Origin: Neptunicoccus cionae
Lineage (GTDB): Bacteria > Pseudomonadota > Alphaproteobacteria > Rhodobacterales > Rhodobacteraceae
Assembly: GCF_002860325.1 (NCBI RefSeq)
Contig: NZ_PKOJ01000010.1
Span: forward strand, 1 to 64,000
DNA: 64,000 nucleotides
Direction of reading: 5' to 3'
In this document: piece after piece, positions 1-10,248 of the stretch
Position numbering within the stretch: position 1 is the stretch's first letter
How the letters are laid out: the number at the start of each line of letters is the position of its first letter
Position numbers and translations under genes: made by a program
Notes under the pieces: model-generated
Seen by the model: only the letters and a program-made list of their open reading frames with translations
Database searches by the model: none
Told to the model about the DNA's origin: nothing

Positions 1-140
<140 letters not shown>

Positions 141-385
141 TTACCACAAGACCCGTAGAGATGCGACTGCACCCCGATTCCGATTTGCTGTCAGGTAATT
201 GGCCTGAACACAAAAATCAACCGTCAAATTGGGGAAAACACGTCGCATCCCCAGTCTGTCAGGGTGAAATCCGTACCCGAGCTCTGTTCCCGCCGTCAAC
301 CCGCCGGTTTTGCCCTGAAACTGTCCAAGCAAACCTCTGGAAGCAGCGGCGGTTTGGCCTATACTAAGCCTATAGGAGCCTGATT

Positions 386-1759
386 ATGCCTGACGGAACC
401 CGCCCCCCTGCCCTGCCGCCCAAGGTCGAACTTGTGAAACAGCCGTTGGGGATTTTACAGACCCTTCGCAAGGCGCGGGAGAACCTGATCGAAATCATTC
501 CCGAAATTGCCACCAAACAGCCGATCATCACCGGTAAGACAGGTATTATCCGCTGGCATATGGTGATGGACCCGGAAGCAAACCGGCGCATCCTGAAGGA
601 AAAGCTGGATGTCTATCCGAAGTCCGATGTGACCAAGAATATCCTGCGCCCTGCCATCGGCGACAGCCTGTTCATTGCGGAAGGAGCGCACTGGCGCTGG
701 CAGCGCCGTGCTGCGGCACCGGTGTTTTCCCATCGCAACATCGCTGCCCTTGCGCCGATCATGTCGGCCAGCGCAGAGGCGGTTTGCCAGCGGCTTGAAA
801 ACTGTGGCGGTCAGGCAGATGTGTTCGACGAAATGGTCCGCGCCACATTTGAAGTGATTTCCGATGTCACCTTTTCGGGCACCGGCACAATGGACAGCAG
901 TGGTGTTCACAAAGCGATTGATGCCTATATCGACCAGACCGCGCGGGTCTCCCTATTTGATGTGCTGGGTGTGCCGACATGGGTGCCGCGCTGGTCACGG
1001 ATCTTTGGCCCGAATTCCCTCGGAAATATGAAATCCATCGCGGACGAAAGCATCAACGCCCGCCGTGCCAGTGGCCCCAAACCTGTGCCGGACCTGCTGG
1101 ACCTGCTGCTCGAAGGATCTGATCCGGAAACCGGCCGCCAGATGAACAGCGCAGAATTGCGGGACAATTTGCTGACCTTTATCGTAGCGGGCCATGAAAC
1201 GACCGCCCTGACCCTAAGCTGGGCGCTTTACCTCTGCGCGTTCGATCCCGAAGTTCAGGACAAGCTACGGGCAGAGGCGCAATCTGTACTGCAGGGCCGG
1301 ATCGCAACTGGCGCCGATACTGAACGGATGCCCTATTGCACGCAAGTCATCAAAGAGACACTGCGGCTCTATCCCCCTGCGGCCTTCCTGTCCCGCACGG
1401 CGCAGGCTGCGGACACATTGTGCGGCCGCGAAATCCGGCGCAAGGATACAGTGATGCTGCCGGTCTATGCCCTGCACCGCAACACATTGCTCTGGGACGA
1501 GCCGGATGCTTTCAAACCGGAGCGTTTCGGCCCTGATGCCAGCCACGACCGCTATAGCTGGCTGCCCTTTGGCGACGGCCCCCGCATCTGTATCGGCAGC
1601 CATTTCGCGATGGTCGAAGCCACTATCATCCTGTCCACGCTGGTTTCCCGCTTCCGTTTCGAACGCATGGAAGGGCGCGATCCGAAACCTGTGCTGGTTG
1701 TCACCTTGCGCCCCGAAGGCGGTGTTCCGCTGCGCATCTCCGCCGCCCCGCAGAGCTGA
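386..1759 (+). CDS. Cytochrome P450 monooxygenase
   Basis: Heme-thiolate monooxygenase, probably cytoplasmic and soluble since there is no N-terminal membrane anchor. At 457 residues it has the usual P450 landmarks in order: the I-helix oxygen-activation motif AGHETT (residues 268-273), the K-helix ExxR as ETLR (324-327), the FKPERF segment near 376, and the heme loop FGDGPRICIG (395-404) with Cys402 as axial ligand. The start is set by AGGAG about eight bases before the ATG. No ferredoxin or ferredoxin reductase gene adjoins it, so its electron donor is encoded elsewhere. The substrate is unknown; the wording of the conserved motifs resembles fatty-acid or terpenoid-type P450s but this is not enough to name one. 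Confidence 0.93.
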   Translation: MPDGTRPPALPPKVELVKQPLGILQTLRKARENLIEIIPEIATKQPIITGKTGIIRWHMVMDPEANRRILKEKLDVYPKSDVTKNILRPAIGDSLFIAEGAHWRWQRRAAAPVFSHRNIAALAPIMSASAEAVCQRLENCGGQADVFDEMVRATFEVISDVTFSGTGTMDSSGVHKAIDAYIDQTARVSLFDVLGVPTWVPRWSRIFGPNSLGNMKSIADESINARRASGPKPVPDLLDLLLEGSDPETGRQMNSAELRDNLLTFIVAGHETTALTLSWALYLCAFDPEVQDKLRAEAQSVLQGRIATGADTERMPYCTQVIKETLRLYPPAAFLSRTAQAADTLCGREIRRKDTVMLPVYALHRNTLLWDEPDAFKPERFGPDASHDRYSWLPFGDGPRICIGSHFAMVEATIILSTLVSRFRFERMEGRDPKPVLVVTLRPEGGVPLRISAAPQS

Positions 1760-1920
1760 CACGGATTTTCTTGTTTCAGACCTGAAAGAGTCCTAGGCTT
1801 TGGCATTCGCTTTGCCCTGGCTATGGGGGTTTCACAAGACTGTCACACCCTCGTGCTAGGTGCGCGGCATATCCGGCCCCTATCGGTCGGACCCTGCCAA
1901 CAGCCAACGGGAGTAACACC

Positions 1921-3900
1921 ATGACACGACCTTTTACCCAGATGAATCGCCGCAGTTTTCTAGGGGCCGGCGCGGCCTCCACCGCCTTGCTGGCGCTGCA
2001 TCCTTTCTCTGCCAACGCGGCCGCCAATCAGGCCCATTTGCGGATCATGGAAACCACCGATCTGCACGTCCACGTCTTTCCTTACGACTATTACGCCGAC
2101 CGTCCGGCGGATAATGTTGGTCTGGCCCGCACAGCCGCCCATATCGACACGATCCGCGCGGAATCCACCAACTCCATGCTGGTTGACAACGGTGACTTTC
2201 TTCAAGGCAACCCGATGGGAGATTACATCGCCTACGAGCGGGGCATGAAAGAGGGCGACACCCATCCGATCATCACGGCGATGAACACGCTCGGATATGA
2301 GGCATCGACCCTTGGCAACCATGAGTTCAACTACGGTCTGGACTTCCTCATGAAATCCCTTGCCGGTGCTGAATTCCCTGTGGTCAGCGCCAATGTGGTG
2401 ACAGAAAAAGGCGCCAATCCCCGTGCGGACAAGGGTCTGGTGAAACCCTATGTGATCCTCGACAAGGAAATCACCGACGGGTCCGGTGAAACCCACAGCC
2501 TAAAAATCGGGCTGATCGGCTTTGTACCGCCCCAGATCATGAACTGGGACCGCCGCCATCTGGAAGGCAAGGTTCAGGCCCGCGATATTCTGGAAACCGC
2601 CCGCGCCTGGGTGCCGGAAATGAAAGAGAAAGGGGCCGATATTATCATCGCGCTGTCCCATTCCGGCATCGGGGCGGCACAGGAAACTGACGGCATGGAA
2701 AACGCCTCTGTGCCGCTGGCCGCAGTGGAAGGGATCGACGCGCTGATGACAGGTCACAGCCATCTGGTCTTCCCGAGCGAGAAATACGCAGGCTTTGCCG
2801 CAGTTGACGCGGACAAAGGCACCATCCACGGCAAACCCGCAACGATGGGCGGCTTCTGGGGATCGCACCTTGGCGTGATCGACCTGATGCTGGAGAAATC
2901 CGGCAACGAATGGCAGGTGGTCACATCCTCCACCGAAACCCGCCCGATTTCCGAACGGGACGAAAACCGCAAAACGGTGGCGCTGGTGGACAGTGTCGCC
3001 ATGGTGGAAAACAGCGTTCAGGCGGAACATGATGCAACGCTTGCCTATGTACGCCGCTCGGTCGGGAAAACCGATGCGCCGTTGCATTCCTATTTTGCGC
3101 TGGTGGCGGATGATCCTTCGGTGCAGATCGTTTCCCAGGCCCAGACCTGGTATATCACCGAGATGATGAAGGGCACCGAATACGAAGCCCTGCCGATCCT
3201 CTCTGCCGCAGCCCCGTTTAAGGCGGGTGGTCGGGGCGGACCGGAGTATTACACAGATGTGCCAAAAGGCGATGTCGCGATCAAGAACGTGTCGGATCTT
3301 TACCTGTACCCCAACACGGTGCGCGCGGTGAAGGTGAACGGCGCACAGGTGCGGGGCTGGTTGGAACGGTCTGCCGGTATGTTCAACCGTGTTGAACCGG
3401 GAAAGGCGGATCAGGTTCTGCTGAACCCCGAATTTCCATCCTACAACTTTGATGTGATGGACGGTGTGACCTACAAAATCGACCTGTCCCAGCCTTCAAA
3501 ATTCGACGCGAAAGGGGTGGTGATCAATCCCGAAGCCAGCCGGATTGTGGATCTCATGTATCAGGGGAAACCTGTCACGGATGATATGGAATTCATCGTG
3601 GCCACCAACAATTATCGCGCCAGCGGCGGCGGTGCTTTCCCGGGTGCGATGGGCGATACGATTGTCTTTGAGGGTCCGGACACCAACCGCGATGTGATCG
3701 TGCGCTACATCGTGGAACAGGGAACCATCAACCCGACAGCCGATGGCAATTGGGGTTTTGCGCCGCTTGAAAACACCAGCGTCCTGTTTGACACCGGCCC
3801 GAAAGGGGCGGAGCGGATTTCCGATGTGAAGGGCGTCCAGCTTGAACAGGCCGGCGACGGACCAGACGGGTTTGCACGCTACCGCATCACACTCGGGTAG
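1921..3900 (+). CDS. cpdB: 2',3'-cyclic-nucleotide 2'-phosphodiesterase/3'-nucleotidase, Tat-exported
   Basis: Periplasmic enzyme that opens 2',3'-cyclic nucleotides and dephosphorylates 3'-nucleotides, allowing RNA breakdown products to be used as phosphate and nucleoside source. Residues 10-15 are RRSFLG followed by a hydrophobic stretch and an alanine-rich cleavage region, a twin-arginine signal. The calcineurin-like metallophosphatase domain shows TTDLHVH (45-51), DNGDFLQG (89-96), GNHEF (132-136), SHSG and TGHSH. The C-terminal 5'-nucleotidase domain carries YLYPNTVRAVKVNGAQV and FIVATNNYRASGGGAFPG. Length 659 matches the family. The start has GGGAG six bases upstream. A strong hairpin follows the stop. 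A plain 5'-nucleotidase is the alternative, but the C-terminal wording is CpdB-like. Confidence 0.92.
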   Translation: MTRPFTQMNRRSFLGAGAASTALLALHPFSANAAANQAHLRIMETTDLHVHVFPYDYYADRPADNVGLARTAAHIDTIRAESTNSMLVDNGDFLQGNPMGDYIAYERGMKEGDTHPIITAMNTLGYEASTLGNHEFNYGLDFLMKSLAGAEFPVVSANVVTEKGANPRADKGLVKPYVILDKEITDGSGETHSLKIGLIGFVPPQIMNWDRRHLEGKVQARDILETARAWVPEMKEKGADIIIALSHSGIGAAQETDGMENASVPLAAVEGIDALMTGHSHLVFPSEKYAGFAAVDADKGTIHGKPATMGGFWGSHLGVIDLMLEKSGNEWQVVTSSTETRPISERDENRKTVALVDSVAMVENSVQAEHDATLAYVRRSVGKTDAPLHSYFALVADDPSVQIVSQAQTWYITEMMKGTEYEALPILSAAAPFKAGGRGGPEYYTDVPKGDVAIKNVSDLYLYPNTVRAVKVNGAQVRGWLERSAGMFNRVEPGKADQVLLNPEFPSYNFDVMDGVTYKIDLSQPSKFDAKGVVINPEASRIVDLMYQGKPVTDDMEFIVATNNYRASGGGAFPGAMGDTIVFEGPDTNRDVIVRYIVEQGTINPTADGNWGFAPLENTSVLFDTGPKGAERISDVKGVQLEQAGDGPDGFARYRITLG

Positions 3901-3907
3901 ATACAAT

Positions 3908-3941
3908 GGGCGGGGGCGAACCCGAAATTCGCCCCCTGCCC
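3908..3941 (+). terminator. Hairpin after cpdB
   Basis: A 9-bp perfect stem GGGGGCGAA/TTCGCCCCC with a CCCGAAA loop is extended by GGGC/GCCC around a one-base bulge. It lies eight bases after the cpdB stop. There is no immediate T-run, so this may act with Rho or only as a 3' stabiliser. Confidence 0.6.
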
Positions 3942-4035
3942 TATCTGCTCGCAAAAATTTGAAAAAAATTGCGACGGAAAGCGAGCAGCCGCACGTACCA
4001 GCTTTGAGAATACCAAAAAGCGGACGTGACGATTG

Positions 4036-5223
4036 ATGACTCCCTCCCGAAGTATCACAGCAAAACTTGTTGCAGCGCTGATCGTTGGGGCCACGCCCCT
4101 TCATGCCCATGACGCGCACAATCATGGCGGAGACCTCAATTTTTCAGGTTTGACCCAACCGGTACAAATTCAGGATTGCACACTCGCGAACGGTGACAGC
4201 GCCCAGTGTGCGCGGATCATTGTGAATTACAAACCTGCCGATCTGGAAATCGGCCCCTTCTGCCCGTCTACGCTGGATCAGAAAGGCGGGATCTGGGACT
4301 GGGACGGCGAGAACGCGGGGCTTTACCGTGTTGATGGCGACTACCTGAAGATGCTGGCCGAACTTGGCTATAAAATGTTTGATGACGCGGGCAACGTATT
4401 TACCTCTGACATCTCTGTCGCTGAACCGGTGCAAGAACATACCTGCATCAATGTCGCGCCGGATGAAACCGTCAGGATCACCGCACTACTACCCTCTGAC
4501 CCTGTTATGGCAGACAAGCCCATGCAGCTTGGGGTCGTGGGCAAAGTCGGCATAGCCCTGAATGGCGTGCCGGTTTTCTCGGACGCCCCTTCGGTCCACC
4601 ACACCGGACATATGCCAGCGCTCGATACTTGCGGCGGACATATCGACCCTGGCGGCTGGTATCATTGGCACGCGGCCTCAAGCGATATCGAGACCACTTT
4701 CAAAACCGAAGGCGTGGACGCCGAATGCGCACTCACCCAAGATCCTACGGCCCGTTTCGGCTTTGCTTTTGACGGATTTTCCATTTACGGCAGTCAGGAT
4801 GCTGACGGAAGTGCTCCCGAAGGGCTGGATGCCTGCAACGGACACACAGGTAGAACTGCCCATTCCGAAAAGCCGGTCTATCACTATCACGCCAGCACCG
4901 ATTTTCCGAATCTGCCGCCTTGTCTGGCAGGTGTTGTGGCTCAAGACAATTTCAGCACAACGGCACAAGTCGGGGTCGGAGCCAATCCGCCCGAAGGAAC
5001 CGTAATTACCCGCCATGACCCGCCAGGGGGTGGACAGGGCCAGCGAGGATTGCCGCCAGGCTTCGAAGAAGCTGCAAAATCCTTAGGGATTGCACCTGAA
5101 AAACTCGGTGAGGTACTCGAAGCAAATGGCGGCCCCAAACTGGATTTCACGGCTGCTGCCAAGGCGCTCGGCAATCGTGAAAGCGCCTTGCGGGAAGCTC
5201 TGCCTCCACCTCCCGACCGGTAA
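4036..5223 (+). CDS. Secreted YHYH-domain protein
   Basis: Predicted exported protein of 395 residues with the YHYH domain (PF14240). The N-terminus is a signal peptide (cleavage likely after LHAH). The family signature is present as YHYHAS near residue 285, preceded by a His/Cys-rich region HTGHMPALDTCGGHIDPGG and WYHWHAAS, and by GFAFDGFSIYG. The many histidines and paired cysteines suggest metal binding, but the family has no established function. The last 60 residues, rich in Pro and Gly, form a separate tail. An upstream in-frame TTG at 4033 could also initiate; the ATG at 4036 is preferred although its ribosome site (GGACG) is weak. It follows cpdB on the same strand but is separated by a hairpin. 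Confidence 0.85.
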   Translation: MTPSRSITAKLVAALIVGATPLHAHDAHNHGGDLNFSGLTQPVQIQDCTLANGDSAQCARIIVNYKPADLEIGPFCPSTLDQKGGIWDWDGENAGLYRVDGDYLKMLAELGYKMFDDAGNVFTSDISVAEPVQEHTCINVAPDETVRITALLPSDPVMADKPMQLGVVGKVGIALNGVPVFSDAPSVHHTGHMPALDTCGGHIDPGGWYHWHAASSDIETTFKTEGVDAECALTQDPTARFGFAFDGFSIYGSQDADGSAPEGLDACNGHTGRTAHSEKPVYHYHASTDFPNLPPCLAGVVAQDNFSTTAQVGVGANPPEGTVITRHDPPGGGQGQRGLPPGFEEAAKSLGIAPEKLGEVLEANGGPKLDFTAAAKALGNRESALREALPPPPDR

Positions 5224-5265
5224 CCGGGCCAAAGGCTCCAGTCACACCCGACAGACAGTCAGCGC

Positions 5266-6381
5266 CTAGTCGCAAATGTTTTGCAGAGCGCGCCATTCTG
5301 ACGGGTTGAGAACCGGTGTAAACGGACCGTCGCCTATGGCATCAGCGGCACGGGCCGCATCGGCGCGGCCTTGCAGGTCCGGATGGCTCGCCAGATGGGA
5401 CATGAAACCTGCTGTATCGCCGTGTTCTTCTCGCAAGGTGATAAAGAATTGCGCAAAAGAATTGGCAGGCAACCCCGCCGCCGCCAACCGTTCGTGGGCA
5501 AACACATCGGCACCGGTTTCCGCCTGTTGAGAGTATTTTGCCGAAATCATCTGTTCCGCCAGCACCAGCGCCAGTGCGCCACCGGCAAAATCACCGAACA
5601 CCATACCAAGTATCCCCACCGATCCGGCAGAGCGCAGCATAAGCCGTGTCGGATCACGGTTTACCACATGGCCGACTTCATGTCCCAGAACCCCCGCCAC
5701 CTCTTCGGGCGATTGGGCTGCATCGATTAATCCGCGAAACAGCACCACCTGACCACCGGGCACTGCAAAAGCGTTTATCATCTCGTGATCGAACACTTTC
5801 ACTTTCAAATCGTAAGGCACCTCTGCCTCCCCGACGATCCGCGCAGTCATCTTGCGTAGTGCGTCTGATCCCTCAGGGCTTTCACAGGTCATTTCCGCTT
5901 CGTCGCCCCCCAGAAATGTACTGATCTGGGCCAGCGCTGTACGTCCCAGGGCGGCCTCTTTATCAGGCGGGATCATTGTCGCTAGCTGGTTGGCCAGAGA
6001 GGGCAGGATCACAACCATAATAATCACCACAGACGCCACGGCCCCGCAGCTCCACAGGGCCAGCTGACGGAACTTGGAACGGGACACTCTCACCTTACCC
6101 AGATTGGGCGCAATAGCGCGGATGATTTCTTCGGCAGGGCCATGGGGCAGGATCAGACGGGCGATCCCGTCCTGTCCCTGCCGCAAGACAATCCCTTCAT
6201 CCCGCGCCTGATCCGTGACCTCGCGCAGCTCCGACACTGGCCAGATGATGTCCGCGCCATTTTCGGGCCGGATCACCAGAACCTCGGTTCCGTGAAGATG
6301 GTCGCGATGCACCAGAACACGGTGCTGACGCGCCGATGCGCCATCGAAATACTTACCCTTGGCCGGTTCTTCCGTTTTCAC
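5266..6381 (-). CDS. M48-family zinc metallopeptidase, membrane-anchored
   Basis: A 371-residue zinc peptidase of the HtpX/Ste24-like M48 family. One membrane segment spans about residues 108-128. The catalytic HExxH is HEVGH at 234-238, followed by a downstream QAETGADVFA segment that supplies the third zinc ligand. The N-terminal 100 residues look cytoplasmic, so the peptidase domain would face the periplasm. It lies 17 bases downstream of the DUF898 gene on the same strand and is probably co-transcribed; this pairing recurs in bacteria and suggests that the peptidase works with or on the DUF898 membrane protein. The substrate is unknown. Confidence 0.88.
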   Translation of the reverse strand: MKTEEPAKGKYFDGASARQHRVLVHRDHLHGTEVLVIRPENGADIIWPVSELREVTDQARDEGIVLRQGQDGIARLILPHGPAEEIIRAIAPNLGKVRVSRSKFRQLALWSCGAVASVVIIMVVILPSLANQLATMIPPDKEAALGRTALAQISTFLGGDEAEMTCESPEGSDALRKMTARIVGEAEVPYDLKVKVFDHEMINAFAVPGGQVVLFRGLIDAAQSPEEVAGVLGHEVGHVVNRDPTRLMLRSAGSVGILGMVFGDFAGGALALVLAEQMISAKYSQQAETGADVFAHERLAAAGLPANSFAQFFITLREEHGDTAGFMSHLASHPDLQGRADAARAADAIGDGPFTPVLNPSEWRALQNICD

Positions 6382-6398
6382 AACCGTCCCTTTCGTTG

Positions 6399-7694
6399 TT
6401 AGATCGCAGCGCCCACATCCAGCGCATCTGCGAAGCCTTCGGCTTCGACCATTTCGTCACGGCTGCGTTGCTGAATGTCGTCCAGCGCGGCAGGGTTCAG
6501 GATTTGCGTCTCCTGCACGTAATGCTCCAGAACGGGTTGGCGCACAAAGATCAGGGCAAACACCCCGTAAAGCACCAGCATCATGATATAGCCCACAAAG
6601 ACCATGAAGATGCCGATCGCCTCGGCCAGCCCGAAGTCTGCCAGTCCGTCGAATTCGGTCAGGTCTTCGACTGCGAACAAATCGGAAGAGCCAAGGAAAT
6701 TCCCCGCTATGATGAAAAAGGCCGAGAACACCATCCCCGCACAGGTTGACGACAAAAGACCGCCCAGAACATAGGTCCAGAACACTTTGGCGCCACGCGG
6801 GGTCGACGTGAACTGCACCGTATTGCCGAGCCGCTTTGTCTCCGCCATGATCCGGAAAGACGCGACCGAATAGTAAACGACCGCATAGTAGAACCACAAA
6901 GCGCCAAAAAACGTTAGCACCAGCCAGACCGGCTGGCCGCTGGAGGCGGCAAGCAAGGCAGGGATCGCCATCGCGGCCGCCGCTATGAAGTAGTGTTTCA
7001 TCGCGGGATACAGGCTCTGCCAGCGGCCATGCTGTTCAAACCGCGCATTGCCGTACCACGTCCGGTCGATCTTGTATTTCTCCAGCAGGAAGGTCTGACG
7101 CGGCAGCAAAAGGCCAAGGGACAGGATCGTCAGAATCCAGTGCCCCGTGGCCCGCCAGACATAGCCCCAAGCCGCCGGTTCCACCCCGAACCGCACCCCG
7201 CGCCAGCGGGTGCGGGACAGGATATAACGACGTGCGCGGTACTGGGCATAAAAGATAAAGGGAAAGACCGCCACCAGCGTGGCCTGACTCGCCGCAATCT
7301 GCAGCGCCGTATCCTGCCCGCTGCCCGAACCGGACAACAGGGACAGCCCCGCGAACATCAAAAGCAGTTGGAACAGCCCCAGATAAACCGCCAGAAACGC
7401 CACCGCGATCAGAAAGCCCAGAAGTTTTTCCAGCCCGTTGCCGGTATATTCCATCGGATCACCACCCGGTGCCGTAGCCGACCAGAAGTATTTGCGCACG
7501 CGGGTTTTGGCCCAAAAGCGGTAAAGGCCAAGCGTCACAAGCGTTAACAAGGCGGTTTTCAGGCCAAGCCGGAACAGCGGCCCCTGTGTCCCGCGATAAT
7601 CCACCTGCATGGGCGGATCAGTCGGTCCGTCAGACGGGCTGTCCGCATGGGCTGTCAGGCGGGAAAACGGGTCATTCGGCGTTGCGCTGCTCAT
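6399..7694 (-). CDS. DUF898 (YjgN-family) inner-membrane protein
   Basis: Polytopic inner-membrane protein of 431 residues. The DUF898 signature occurs after a short hydrophilic head, as TLGLYRFWAKTRVRKYFW, and again in weaker form as YRARRYILSRTRWRGVRF. At least seven hydrophobic segments can be seen. The family is found widely in proteobacteria and has no defined biochemical role. The gene sits directly upstream of, and almost certainly in one operon with, the M48 peptidase. The start ATG at 7694 has only a weak ribosome site (AAAGG). Confidence 0.85.
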   Translation of the reverse strand: MSSATPNDPFSRLTAHADSPSDGPTDPPMQVDYRGTQGPLFRLGLKTALLTLVTLGLYRFWAKTRVRKYFWSATAPGGDPMEYTGNGLEKLLGFLIAVAFLAVYLGLFQLLLMFAGLSLLSGSGSGQDTALQIAASQATLVAVFPFIFYAQYRARRYILSRTRWRGVRFGVEPAAWGYVWRATGHWILTILSLGLLLPRQTFLLEKYKIDRTWYGNARFEQHGRWQSLYPAMKHYFIAAAAMAIPALLAASSGQPVWLVLTFFGALWFYYAVVYYSVASFRIMAETKRLGNTVQFTSTPRGAKVFWTYVLGGLLSSTCAGMVFSAFFIIAGNFLGSSDLFAVEDLTEFDGLADFGLAEAIGIFMVFVGYIMMLVLYGVFALIFVRQPVLEHYVQETQILNPAALDDIQQRSRDEMVEAEGFADALDVGAAI

Positions 7695-7786
7695 AATGGC
7701 CTTTCAGAAAATCTTTGGCTTTGGGGGATAATGCACGGCCAGCGCGAAACAGGAAAGCTGTATTCCACGGTCATCCGAGGATGGCA

Positions 7787-7818
7787 AACAACCGGCACGT
7801 GATCCCGCGCCGGCTGTT
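7787..7818 (-). terminator. Terminator of parC
   Basis: On the minus strand, six bases after the parC stop, AACAGCCGGC pairs with GCCGGTTGTT (one G-T pair) around a 12-base loop and is followed by TTTG. It fits an intrinsic terminator for parC. Confidence 0.6.
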
Positions 7819-7824
7819 CTGATC

Positions 7825-10152
7825 TTAATCGGTGAACTTGTTGTCCCGCGGGAACCCGCGCGGCGCCATGCGGCCAGCGCTTGCCCGTTTGCCGATCCAT
7901 TCGTCCAGTTCAAGCTGGGTGCGGGTGCGCCCTGCCGGATCAAGCCAGCTAAGACCTTCGGCCAGATTGAAGGTTTTGGCGTCACTCAGCCCGCCGTCCT
8001 TGTATTTTTGCAGGCGGACACCCTTGCCACGGCCAAGTTCGGGCAGTTCGCTGACAGGGAAGACCAAAACCTTGCGGTTTTCACCGACACAGGCCACGTG
8101 GTCCCCTTCGACAGGGGTGCAGACCAGTGCCTTTACGTCGTTGCGCACATTCAGAACCTGCCGCCCCGTGCGGGTCTGTGCGATCACATCATCCTCTGCC
8201 ACAACAAAACCGTCGCCTGCACTGCTGGCCACCAGCAGTTTGCGGCCCGGTTTGTGCAGGAACATCGTGACCATTTCCACCTCGTTGGGCAGTTCCACCA
8301 TCAGGCGCACAGGTTCCCCCATGCCGCGCCCCCCGGGCAGAGCATTACAGCCGAGCGTGTAAAACCGTCCGTTCGAGCCCAGCAGCAAAAGCCGGTCCGT
8401 GGTTTCCGCATGGAACAGGAAGCGGCCCTCGTCTCCATCCTTGAACTTCAGGTCCTGCTTGAGGTCGATATGCCCCTTCATCGCCCTGATCCAGCCCATC
8501 GCGGAACAGACCACCGTGATCGGCTCCCGCTCGATCATGGCTTCCAGCGGCACTTCCTCAAACTCCGGCGCATCCTCCAGCAAGGTGCGACGCTGCCCGC
8601 CCGGAGACTTCTTGCCAAAGCGGGTGCGTGTCTCTTTCAGCTCTTCGACGATCCGCTCCCATTGCAGGTCTTCCGAACCGATCAGTTTTTCGAGCGCATC
8701 CAGTTCGGCCCAGAGTTCCTCGCGCTCCTTGCGCAGTTCCATTTCTTCCAGACGGCGCAAGCTGCGCAGACGCATGTTCAGAATGGCTTCGGACTGGGGT
8801 TCGGTCAGTTGTTCGGCGTCCGGTGCGATCACATCGGACGGCGCGATATAATCCGCCTCGCTCATGGCTTTGGGATGGTCCTTGGACCAGTCCTCTAGCA
8901 AGAGTGCGGCCTTGGGGTCATCATCATAGCGGATGATGTCGATCACACGGTCGAGGTTCAGGAAGGCAATAATAAAGCCTTCCAGCACTTCCAAACGCTT
9001 TTCGATCTTGTCGAGCCGGAATTGCGACCGGCGCAGCAACACATCGCGGCGGTGGTCTACAAAAGCGCGCAACACTTCTTTCAGGCTGCACACTTTGGGG
9101 GTGCGGCCGTCAATCAGCACGTTCATGTTCATGGAAAACCGCGTTTCCAGATCGGACTGGCGGAACAGGGTTTCCATCAGAACGACCGGATCAACAGTCT
9201 TGCTGCGCGGTTCCAGAACCAGCCGGATGTCATCCGCACTTTCGTCGCGCACATCCGCCAGAATCGGTATTTTCTTCGCGTTGATCAGTTCTGCGATCTT
9301 CTCGATCAGCTTGGACTTTGCCACCTGATAAGGAATTTCGGTGACAACAATCTGCCACTGGCCCCGCGTCAGTTCCTCTTTCTCCCAACGCGCCCGCACC
9401 CGAAACGCGCCGCGCCCTGTCTTATAGGCCTGCGCAATATTCTCGCGCGGCTCTACCAATACGCCACCTGTCGGGAAATCCGGACCCGGCACATAGTCGA
9501 GCAGTTTTTCATCCGTTGTGCCCGGCACCTTCACCAGACGGATCGCGGCGGAACACAGTTCCTCAATGTTGTGGGGCGGGATGTTCGTCGCCATCCCCAC
9601 CGCAATACCGGTAGAGCCGTTGGCCAGAAGGTTCGGGAAAGAGGCAGGCAGAACCGAAGGTTCGGTCAGGCGGCCGTCATAGTTGTCCCGAAAATCAACG
9701 GCGTTTTCTTCCATGCCTTCTAGCATGGCTTCGGCCACGGCTGTCATCCGCGCTTCGGTGTAACGGGCCGCCGCAGGGTTATCACCGTCGATGTTCCCGA
9801 AGTTGCCCTGACCGTCCACCATCGGATAGCGGACGTTGAAATCCTGCGCCAGACGGGCCATCGCATCATAGATCGCCGCATCGCCGTGGGGATGGAAATC
9901 CCCCATCGTGTCGCCGCTGATCTTGGCAGATTTCAGATATTTGCCGTTGGAGGCCAGTTTCAACCGGCTCATCGCATAGAGAATCCGGCGGTGCACAGGT
10001 TTCAACCCGTCGCGGGCATCCGGCAGGGCGCGGTGCATAATGGTGGACAGCGCGTAGGTCAGATACCTGTCGCCAATCGCACGGCGCAGGGTTTCTACGG
10101 CAGTGCCACCACCATTTGCAATTGAATCGGGATCATCAAAAGTATCAGACAT
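7825..10152 (-). CDS. parC: DNA topoisomerase IV subunit A
   Basis: DNA-cleaving subunit of topoisomerase IV, which unlinks daughter chromosomes. From the chosen ATG at 10152 the protein has 775 residues and starts MSDTFDDPDS. The catalytic tyrosine is Tyr131 in AAARYTEARM. The winged-helix and tower regions are followed by a C-terminal beta-pinwheel lacking a GyrA box, which distinguishes ParC from GyrA. A GTG at 10194 is in frame upstream but the extension has no family character. In the quinolone-resistance region HPHGDAAIYDAM, the position of E. coli Ser80 is Ala92 and that of Glu84 is Asp96. The gene is alone on its strand here; parE is not in the window. Confidence 0.93.
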   Translation of the reverse strand: MSDTFDDPDSIANGGGTAVETLRRAIGDRYLTYALSTIMHRALPDARDGLKPVHRRILYAMSRLKLASNGKYLKSAKISGDTMGDFHPHGDAAIYDAMARLAQDFNVRYPMVDGQGNFGNIDGDNPAAARYTEARMTAVAEAMLEGMEENAVDFRDNYDGRLTEPSVLPASFPNLLANGSTGIAVGMATNIPPHNIEELCSAAIRLVKVPGTTDEKLLDYVPGPDFPTGGVLVEPRENIAQAYKTGRGAFRVRARWEKEELTRGQWQIVVTEIPYQVAKSKLIEKIAELINAKKIPILADVRDESADDIRLVLEPRSKTVDPVVLMETLFRQSDLETRFSMNMNVLIDGRTPKVCSLKEVLRAFVDHRRDVLLRRSQFRLDKIEKRLEVLEGFIIAFLNLDRVIDIIRYDDDPKAALLLEDWSKDHPKAMSEADYIAPSDVIAPDAEQLTEPQSEAILNMRLRSLRRLEEMELRKEREELWAELDALEKLIGSEDLQWERIVEELKETRTRFGKKSPGGQRRTLLEDAPEFEEVPLEAMIEREPITVVCSAMGWIRAMKGHIDLKQDLKFKDGDEGRFLFHAETTDRLLLLGSNGRFYTLGCNALPGGRGMGEPVRLMVELPNEVEMVTMFLHKPGRKLLVASSAGDGFVVAEDDVIAQTRTGRQVLNVRNDVKALVCTPVEGDHVACVGENRKVLVFPVSELPELGRGKGVRLQKYKDGGLSDAKTFNLAEGLSWLDPAGRTRTQLELDEWIGKRASAGRMAPRGFPRDNKFTD

Positions 10153-10248
10153 GCAGATCGTGATATAGCCCCGTTGAATCCGCGTCCAGATCACAGTTCA
10201 TCTTGACGCGAATTACTTGTCAGGGCGAATCCGCTGCCTGCTGCTGGG

